In this document: positions 6,639-12,686 of the stretch, piece by piece | How positions within the stretch are numbered: the stretch's first letter is position 1 | Layout: each line of letters opens with the position of its first letter | The notes under the pieces: generated by a model | The model's database searches: none | Told to the model about the DNA's origin: nothing | What the model saw: the letters and a program-made list of their open reading frames with translations, nothing else | Position numbers and translations under genes: made by a program | NCBI GenBank assembly: GCA_002470185.1 | Contig: DKNG01000130.1 | Location: forward strand, 4,476-18,973 | Origin: Arcobacter sp. UBA7394 | Lineage (GTDB): Bacteria; Campylobacterota; Campylobacteria; Campylobacterales; Arcobacteraceae | Length of the DNA: 14,498 nucleotides | Direction: 5' to 3'

Positions 6639-8015
6639 ATGAAAGAAAAAGTATATGTACTAGACACAAATATCATCTTACAAAATCTTCAGAATCTATT
6701 TAAAATCTCTGACAATAAAACCAACCATATTGTAATTCCCGAAACAGTTTTATTAGAATTAGAGGATAAAAAAAAGCTGACAAATGAACTAGGATTTTAC
6801 TCAAGAGAATTTGCAAGATTATTAGCAAAGATGAAAATTAAGGAAGTTGATTATAAACTTGGTTTCAAAGTGGTAAAGTTTTCAAATGACGAAATTAATC
6901 TAGATATTATCGCAAAAGATACATATGACACCCAAATAGAACAAATTCACCTAAGTGAAAGTAATGATAAAAGAATTATAGAAGTAGCTTCAATTGCACA
7001 AGAGTATTATAAAGGTGCTCAAACTATATTCTTATCATTAGATGTTTATGCAAGAATTTTCGCTTTATTTAAAAGCATAAAAACAGAAACACTACATGAC
7101 GATAAATCAACTGTACCAAAATTTGAGTTTGTTAAAAACGTAGAATTAGACTCATCAATGTTTAATACATTAGATAATAAAGCAGTTGAAGAGATAGATC
7201 CTGAACACTCCCAAGAGAACTTCTCTTATATATTTGAAAGTTCTGATGGTAATAGCGAATATGCAATTACACATAATGGAAAACTTGATTTATTAAAAGA
7301 GAATGATTTCAAAGCTTTAAATGTAAAACCAGTAAATTTAAAACAAAAACTATTTACAAAAGCAATTTTATCTAATATGTACGACTTATTAGTAATTGAT
7401 GCAAAAGCAGGAAGCGGGAAGACTCTTATGTCAATAGTTTGTGCAATGAGACTAATTGACCTTGGATATTACGACAAAATTGTTTATGTTAGAAACTCTA
7501 TTGAATCTTTAGATAAAGGCGCAGATGTTGGGTATTTAGCAGGAAATGATGAAAAATTTAGAATCTATAATATGGCATTACAAGATACTTTAGAGTTCAT
7601 TGCAAAAAAACATCTTAAAAAGTCAGAAAACAGAGAAAATAGTGAATCAATAGAGTCAAAAATTTCAGAACTTGAATCAAAGTATTGCATGGAAACATTA
7701 TGGCCAGGAGAAGCTAGAGGTAGAACCTTATCAAGTGCCATTGTAATAATGGATGAATGGCAAAATAGCTCAGAAAATACAACTCAACTAATACTTTCAA
7801 GATTAGATGAATCTTGTATGGCAGTTGTAATTGGATCAAATAGGCAAATCGATAATTTATATTTAAATAAATATAATAATGGATTAACAACACTGCTTAA
7901 ACATACAAAATTTGAACATCCTGAAATTAAGATGTTTGCAATAGAACTAGAAAAAGCAGTTAGAGGTAAGTTCGCAGAATTTACTGAAAGAATCTTTGAG
8001 AAAAGATCAAGATAA
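6639..8015 (+). CDS. PIN-PhoH fusion protein (PhoH2/YlaK-type RNase-ATPase)
   Basis: The protein has 458 residues. An N-terminal PIN nuclease domain (about 4-140) shows acidic positions D9 (VLDTNIIL), E40, D110 (NDKRIIEVA) and D135 (FLSLDVYAR). The C-terminal PhoH ATPase domain (about 230-455) has a Walker A-like AKAGSGKT (255-262), RGRTL (360-364), Walker B IVIMDEWQN (368-376) and IGSNRQID (398-405). In mycobacterial PhoH2, which has this architecture, the protein unwinds and cleaves RNA; I infer a similar RNA role. Several motifs are altered: the first Walker A glycine is A255, the usual DEAQN reads DEWQN, and GDPxQID reads GSNRQID. A charged Ser/Glu-rich insert lies at about 325-348. The ATG is the only possible start, since the first PIN strand follows at once and a stop lies two codons upstream. 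The HD gene overlaps or abuts its 3' end. Confidence 0.9.
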   Translation: MKEKVYVLDTNIILQNLQNLFKISDNKTNHIVIPETVLLELEDKKKLTNELGFYSREFARLLAKMKIKEVDYKLGFKVVKFSNDEINLDIIAKDTYDTQIEQIHLSESNDKRIIEVASIAQEYYKGAQTIFLSLDVYARIFALFKSIKTETLHDDKSTVPKFEFVKNVELDSSMFNTLDNKAVEEIDPEHSQENFSYIFESSDGNSEYAITHNGKLDLLKENDFKALNVKPVNLKQKLFTKAILSNMYDLLVIDAKAGSGKTLMSIVCAMRLIDLGYYDKIVYVRNSIESLDKGADVGYLAGNDEKFRIYNMALQDTLEFIAKKHLKKSENRENSESIESKISELESKYCMETLWPGEARGRTLSSAIVIMDEWQNSSENTTQLILSRLDESCMAVVIGSNRQIDNLYLNKYNNGLTTLLKHTKFEHPEIKMFAIELEKAVRGKFAEFTERIFEKRSR

Positions 8016-9705
8016 GGAATATAAAATACAAAATAGATTAATCAACGATACAATTTATAATCATATCGAATACACAAAATTAGAAGACAAAATTTTACAA
8101 ACAAAAGTTGTTAATAGATTACAATTTATTACACAAAATGCTTTAGCATATTTTTCATATCCATCAATTACAACCAAGAGATTTATTCACTCTCTTGGTA
8201 CTATGCATTTAGCTTCTTTTATGTTCAAGAACTCATTACTAAATGCTGATAAAACAACAAAAAATGATTTTTTAAACTCATTAAAAGATGTAATTATTCA
8301 AATAATAAAAGAAGAGAATCTAAAATTAGATTTAGATGATATGGAATACTTTGATAATAAAGCTTTATATCAATTTACTGTTCCTACGAAATCAAAAGCA
8401 CATAGGGCAACATATAGTATTATTTTACAAACTATTAGAATTGTTGGATTGTTACATGATGTAGGACATCTACCCTTCTCTCATCAAATTGAAAATGCTC
8501 TAAAAAAAGTCTATAACAAGATTAAAGAAAAAGAGTTAAATCAAGAAATACTAGTGCAAAAAGAGATTGAATTCAAAAATATTTATGATGAAATTACTAA
8601 TAATGCATCAAAAGTATTACATGAAGCAATTGGGAAAAACCTATTATCACTGTTATTTCAATATGAAGTAAGTAACCTTCTTAAAAAAAATATTGATAAA
8701 GAGTATATTAAACTAATTGAAAAACTATCTTTATATATTTTTGAAGACAAAATATATAATGGTTTTGATTTTAATGTTTTACATAAATTTATTGATAGCA
8801 CAGTTGATGCTGATAGATTAGATTATGTAAATAGAGATATGTTAGCTAGCGGATATATTACCGGACCTAATGATCATATTAGAATTACAAAACAAGCAGT
8901 ATTAGTAAAAAAGAATAATAATTTTTATCTTAGCTTTTTTGATATGTCTTTAATAGATATTGAACATATGTTAGAAATGAGATTTAATTTATATAAAAAA
9001 GTTATTTATAATCATGGTATTGCAAAAACTGATGCCTTGCTTGAAAATGTAGTTCAATATTTATCTACAAAATATTTTAATGATGAAGAGACACAAAGTG
9101 ATATTTTACATAATATTTCTATGCTTTGGAATTTCAAAGATAAAAATATAGAAAAAGAGTTAGACAACATTTCTATGTTAGATGAAAATTGGTTAATTTC
9201 ATTATTTAAACATGAATATTTTTTAATCAAAGATAGAGAAGATTTAGATGCCCATGAAAAAAAATATCTATACTCTTTTGAAGAAGTTTTATTTGGGAAA
9301 AGAAGATTTAGAAGTCCTTGGAAAAACTTAAATGAGTTTTATAAAGTCCTTGGATTTTCTACAGTTGAGAGATATAAATTTAGGGAAAGTTTTGGATATA
9401 TTACAGAACATAAATCTAAAGTACTACAAAAAGAACTGGACTCTTTTATTAAAAGATGGGAAAATAAAAAAGATGATTTATTCTTCACTTTTCAAGTTGT
9501 ATCTTTTAAAATAGGAATTCAAAAAGATTTCTGTTTATATGATGGAGAAGAGTTAATTAATATTGATGAAGTTTCAACTCTTAGAAAAAGACTTAAACAA
9601 TCTATGTTAAACACTGTTCCTTTCTATATTTATTCAAATAAAAAAATATTGAATGATGTTATGAAAAAAGAATTAAAAGAGATAGTTTTAAAGATTTTTG
9701 ATTAA
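7996..9705 (+). CDS. HD-domain phosphohydrolase (dGTPase/SAMHD1-like superfamily)
   Basis: The protein has up to 569 residues with no membrane segments. The family signature is clear: RFIHSLGTMHLA (H65), HD doublet H154/D155 in GLLHDVGHLPFSH, H209 (VLHEAIG), and DADRLDYVNRDMLASG (D273, 271-286). This is followed by the typical MLEMRFNLYKKVIYNHG stretch around residue 330. These four positions (H, HD, D) bind the metal in dNTP triphosphohydrolases and relatives. Hydrolysis of a nucleotide is therefore likely, but the substrate is unknown. The C-terminal part, beyond about 370, I do not recognise. The given start is TTG, overlapping phoH by 20 bp with only a weak AAAG ahead. A strong AAGGA (8014-8018), fused to the phoH stop, sits seven bases before an in-frame ATA (8026). 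Translation is almost certainly coupled to phoH. Confidence 0.85.
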   Translation: MRKDQDKEYKIQNRLINDTIYNHIEYTKLEDKILQTKVVNRLQFITQNALAYFSYPSITTKRFIHSLGTMHLASFMFKNSLLNADKTTKNDFLNSLKDVIIQIIKEENLKLDLDDMEYFDNKALYQFTVPTKSKAHRATYSIILQTIRIVGLLHDVGHLPFSHQIENALKKVYNKIKEKELNQEILVQKEIEFKNIYDEITNNASKVLHEAIGKNLLSLLFQYEVSNLLKKNIDKEYIKLIEKLSLYIFEDKIYNGFDFNVLHKFIDSTVDADRLDYVNRDMLASGYITGPNDHIRITKQAVLVKKNNNFYLSFFDMSLIDIEHMLEMRFNLYKKVIYNHGIAKTDALLENVVQYLSTKYFNDEETQSDILHNISMLWNFKDKNIEKELDNISMLDENWLISLFKHEYFLIKDREDLDAHEKKYLYSFEEVLFGKRRFRSPWKNLNEFYKVLGFSTVERYKFRESFGYITEHKSKVLQKELDSFIKRWENKKDDLFFTFQVVSFKIGIQKDFCLYDGEELINIDEVSTLRKRLKQSMLNTVPFYIYSNKKILNDVMKKELKEIVLKIFD

Positions 9706-9712
9706 TTTTAAA

Positions 9713-9747
9713 GTTTCTCCATAAAAAAGTTATTTTTATAGAGAAAC
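9713..9747 (+). terminator. Probable terminator hairpin after the PhoH-HD operon
   Basis: GTTTCTC (9713-9719) pairs with GAGAAAC (9741-9747). After one C-A mismatch, ATAAAAA (9721-9727) pairs with TTTTTAT (9733-9739) around a five-base loop. It starts eight bases after the HD stop. There is no immediate T-run (ACCTTGCTTT follows), so termination may be inefficient or the stem may serve as a 3' processing end. Confidence 0.6.
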
Positions 9748-9748
9748 A

Positions 9749-9803
9749 CCTTGCTTTATTTAAGTTTTATTGTTATATATTTATACACTTTAATAAAACA
9801 AGG
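9749..9803 (+). promoter_or_regulatory. Long-loop inverted repeat in the leader of the GGDEF-EAL gene
   Basis: CCTTGCTTTATT (9749-9760) and AATAAAACAAGG (9792-9803) can pair over 12 positions with one mismatch, around a 31-base AT-rich loop. The right arm contains AAGG (9800-9803), the only ribosome-binding-like sequence before the ATG at 9815, though at a long 11-base spacing. Pairing could hide it. The loop also holds TATA-rich sequence where a promoter may lie, in which case the left arm would not be on the mRNA. Confidence 0.35.
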
Positions 9804-9814
9804 CTACGTAACTT

Positions 9815-11896
9815 ATGGAAAATAATTTTACTTTTAACAATATTGATCATTATGACACTCTTTTTGAAAACTCAGTTGATCCAATCTTATTTGTTAAAGA
9901 TTACAAATATATTGACTGTAATGACGCTGCATTAAAAGCCTTAAATATGTCATCAAAAGATGATTTAATAGATACACACCCAGCATATATATCACCACAA
10001 TTTCAACCAGATGGAAAAAAATCAAAACAAAAAGCAAATGAAATAATGCAAAACTCTTATGACAATGGTGTTATTAGATTTGAGTGGCTACATAAAAAAA
10101 TTACTAATGAAACGTTCTGGGTTGAAGTTACTTTAAAACCAATGAAAATAAAAGATGAAAACTACTTATATGTTTCATGGAGAGATATAGAAAAAAGAAA
10201 AGTTTTTGAAGCAAATATAGAAAAAAAGAATCATGAACTAATATCTACGAATAATTATATAAAAGATATAAACAACCACCTTCAAGCTCATGATAAAACT
10301 AGTGAAAATCTCTTTGATAGTTTAACTCTACTTGGTCAATATAAAAATGCCTTAGATGAAAGTGCTATCGTTTCAAAAACAAACCTGAATGGAATAATCA
10401 CTTATGTAAATGATAATTTTTGTTCAATTTCTGGATATGCAGAAGAGGAACTAATAGGACAAAAACACAGTATTATTAGACATCCAGAGGTACCACAAGA
10501 AGTTTTTAGAGATCTATGGGAGACGGTTAGAAAAAAAGAGATATTTAGAGCTATTATTTGTAATAGAAAAAAAGATGGAACTTCATATTATGTAAATACA
10601 ACAATCATTCCAATTTTAGATAAAAACTCAGAGATAATTGAGTTTATCGGAATTAGACATGATGTTAGTTCATTATATGAAAAAGATAAAATTATTTATA
10701 AGCAATCTATTGACGAATTATGTGATTTATACAATAGATCAAAAATGATTACAGATCTTAAAAGTGTAGTATTTCCTAAACTTGCAATCATTGATATTGA
10801 TAGATTCAAAGACTTAAATGACTCTTATGGAATTGATATTGGGGATAGAATACTAAAACAGTTTGCAAAAGAGTTACTAAAATTCAAAAGTACTAATCTA
10901 AATATCTATAGAATTTCTGGAGATATTTTTGCAATTTTAGCAAAAGGTGATTTCTCACTAAAAGAACTTACTTTAACTTGTGAAAGAATAGTAGAACATA
11001 TATCAAAAGTTGAATTTGTTATAGATGATGATATTTTTAATTTATCTCTTACTATTGGAATTGCTACTGGAAAAAAGACCTTAATTACCAATACAGAAAT
11101 GGCTTTATCTCATGCTAAAGAGAAAAACTTAGAAGTATGTGTATTTAATGATAGGATTGATATTCAAGAGAAGCTAAAAGAGAATATCAACTTTACAAAA
11201 GAGATTAAATACGCATTAAAACATGACTCTATTTTAATGTATGCACAAAAGATTTATAACAATACTACAAATGAATACAAATATGAAACATTAATGAGAA
11301 TGAAACAAAAAGATGGAACTATCATTTCTCCATTTAAGTTCTTAGAACATGCAAAAAAAGCCAAACTTTATCCAAATATGACAAGAATCATGATAGAAAA
11401 AGCATGTGCTTATTTTGAAAACAAAGACAAAATGTTCTCAATAAATCTTACTATTCAAGATATTACAAATAAAAAAACCGTAGATTTTTTAGTTAATAAA
11501 TTAATACAAACAAATACAGCAAATAATGCAATATTAGAAATCGTAGAATCAGAAGGTATTGAAAACTTTGATGAAGTATCAACATTCATTACAAAAATGA
11601 AAAGAATCGGTTGTAAAATAGCTATTGATGATTTTGGAACAGGATATTCAAACTTTGAATATATTATCAAATTAAATATTGATATTCTAAAAATTGACGG
11701 CTCACTAATTAGAGATATTGATACAAATGAAAACTTACACCTTACAGTTTCAACTATTGTAAGTTTCGCTCAAAAACTTGGAATTGAAATAGTAGCAGAG
11801 TTTGTTCACTCAGAACAAATCTATGAAATGGTAAAAGAGTTAGGAATAACTCATTCACAAGGATTCTTTTTACACAAGCCAGAATATTTATCTTAG
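9815..11896 (+). CDS. PAS-PAS-GGDEF(degenerate)-EAL protein, probable c-di-GMP phosphodiesterase
   Basis: The protein has 693 residues and is soluble. PAS 1 spans about 12-128. A helical linker follows at 128-175. PAS 2 spans about 178-290 and is Aer-like (SIIRHPEVPQEVFRDLW, 219-235), a form that binds FAD in the Aer redox sensor. The GGDEF domain (about 300-445) has SGDIF at 368-372 instead of GGDEF, so it is unlikely to make c-di-GMP; it may still bind GTP. The EAL domain (about 455-690) keeps the catalytic set: E491 (ETLMR), N544, E576, D605/D606 (DDFGTG), K627, E662 and Q682. It should hydrolyse c-di-GMP to pGpG. Redox or oxygen control through PAS 2 is an inference. The gene follows the HD gene by 109 bp and a hairpin. 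pdxH follows 49 bp downstream and may be co-transcribed. Confidence 0.92.
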   Translation: MENNFTFNNIDHYDTLFENSVDPILFVKDYKYIDCNDAALKALNMSSKDDLIDTHPAYISPQFQPDGKKSKQKANEIMQNSYDNGVIRFEWLHKKITNETFWVEVTLKPMKIKDENYLYVSWRDIEKRKVFEANIEKKNHELISTNNYIKDINNHLQAHDKTSENLFDSLTLLGQYKNALDESAIVSKTNLNGIITYVNDNFCSISGYAEEELIGQKHSIIRHPEVPQEVFRDLWETVRKKEIFRAIICNRKKDGTSYYVNTTIIPILDKNSEIIEFIGIRHDVSSLYEKDKIIYKQSIDELCDLYNRSKMITDLKSVVFPKLAIIDIDRFKDLNDSYGIDIGDRILKQFAKELLKFKSTNLNIYRISGDIFAILAKGDFSLKELTLTCERIVEHISKVEFVIDDDIFNLSLTIGIATGKKTLITNTEMALSHAKEKNLEVCVFNDRIDIQEKLKENINFTKEIKYALKHDSILMYAQKIYNNTTNEYKYETLMRMKQKDGTIISPFKFLEHAKKAKLYPNMTRIMIEKACAYFENKDKMFSINLTIQDITNKKTVDFLVNKLIQTNTANNAILEIVESEGIENFDEVSTFITKMKRIGCKIAIDDFGTGYSNFEYIIKLNIDILKIDGSLIRDIDTNENLHLTVSTIVSFAQKLGIEIVAEFVHSEQIYEMVKELGITHSQGFFLHKPEYLS

Positions 11897-11935
11897 ACTT
11901 TGAGATATTATTAGATAAAATATATTATCAACACT

Positions 11936-11941
11936 AGGAGA
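11936..11941 (+). promoter_or_regulatory. Strong Shine-Dalgarno fixing the TTG start of pdxH
   Basis: AGGAGA ends four bases before the TTG at 11946. It is the strongest ribosome-binding site in the window and decides the start: no in-frame ATG exists until residue 46, inside the conserved FMN-binding region. Confidence 0.85.
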
Positions 11942-11945
11942 TATT

Positions 11946-12584
11946 TTGGACTTAACACATCTTAGAGGAAAATATACTACAAAAGGTTTAGAAGAACAAG
12001 ACCTAAACATCAACCCTTTTAAACAGTTTGAAATTTGGTTTAATGATGCACTAAATGAAAAACTATGCGAACCAAATGCCATGAGTTTAGCTACAGTTGG
12101 TAAAGATATGATGCCAAGTATTAGAACTGTATTATTAAAAACTTTTGATGAAGATGGTTTTGTCTTTTTTACAAACTACAAAAGTAAAAAAGCTCAACAA
12201 ATAGAAGAAAATCCAAAATCAGCCCTACTTTTTTCATGGTTAGAACTTGAAAGACAAATAAAAATTGAAGGTTCTATTGAAAAGATTTCAAAAACTAAAT
12301 CTCTAAAATACTTCTTAGCAAGACCAAAAGGTAGTCAATTAGGAGCTTGGGTTTCACATCAAAGTGAAGTAATCTCATCAAGAAGTTTATTAGAGCAAAA
12401 ATTTGATGAAATGAAAAACAAATTTGCAAATGGAGAAGTACCATTTCCATCATTTTGGGGTGGATATATTGTAAAACCAGTTAGAATCGAATTTTGGCAA
12501 GGTGGGCAAGATAGATTACATGATAGATTTCTTTATGAAAAAGACGAATTTGGGGAATGGAAGATCTCAAGATTAGCTCCATAA
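11946..12584 (+). CDS. pdxH: Pyridoxine/pyridoxamine 5'-phosphate oxidase
   Basis: The protein has 212 residues, the usual PdxH length. This FMN enzyme oxidises pyridoxine or pyridoxamine 5'-phosphate to pyridoxal 5'-phosphate with oxygen, the last step of vitamin B6 synthesis and salvage. Visible signatures are the N-terminal LRGKYTTKGLEEQDL (6-20) and DP-like NPFKQFEIWF (23-32). The FMN-binding parts are SIRTVLLK (58-65), FFTNYKSKKAQQ (74-85) and WLELERQIKIEG (98-109). The substrate region is GAWVSHQSEVI (133-143), and the family signature IEFWQGGQDRLHDR (181-194) ends in SRLAP. All expected regions are intact. It starts at TTG after a strong AGGAG. It lies 49 bp after the phosphodiesterase gene with no clear terminator between them; a separate promoter in TAGATAAAATATATTAT is possible. 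No other B6 gene is in the window. Confidence 0.97.
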   Translation: MDLTHLRGKYTTKGLEEQDLNINPFKQFEIWFNDALNEKLCEPNAMSLATVGKDMMPSIRTVLLKTFDEDGFVFFTNYKSKKAQQIEENPKSALLFSWLELERQIKIEGSIEKISKTKSLKYFLARPKGSQLGAWVSHQSEVISSRSLLEQKFDEMKNKFANGEVPFPSFWGGYIVKPVRIEFWQGGQDRLHDRFLYEKDEFGEWKISRLAP

Positions 12585-12647
12585 AATAAAATTTTATAAT
12601 TTGTAAGATTTATACTTTTTAATAACAAAAACTAAACACTTTTTATA

Positions 12648-12653
12648 TATAAT
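12648..12653 (+). promoter_or_regulatory. Putative -10 box of the chemoreceptor gene
   Basis: TATAAT preceded by TTTTTATA. A start near 12659 would leave a leader of about 28 nt carrying AAAGG (12674-12678) eight bases before the ATG. I found no sigma-28-type (CGATWT) or sigma-54-type element in the 102-bp gap, so this receptor gene looks sigma-70 dependent. Confidence 0.45.
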
Positions 12654-12686
12654 AATTACTTATTACTAGGAAAAAAGGTTTGTATA

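Noticed and set aside
9332..9514. A 60-residue open frame inside the HD gene
   Set aside because: It is out of frame within a continuous coding sequence, has no ribosome-binding site and no recognisable domain.
12586..12597. Palindrome ATAAAATTTTAT just after pdxH, as an operator or terminator
   Set aside because: It is short, made only of A and T, has no loop and no GC pair; such palindromes are expected by chance at this base composition.
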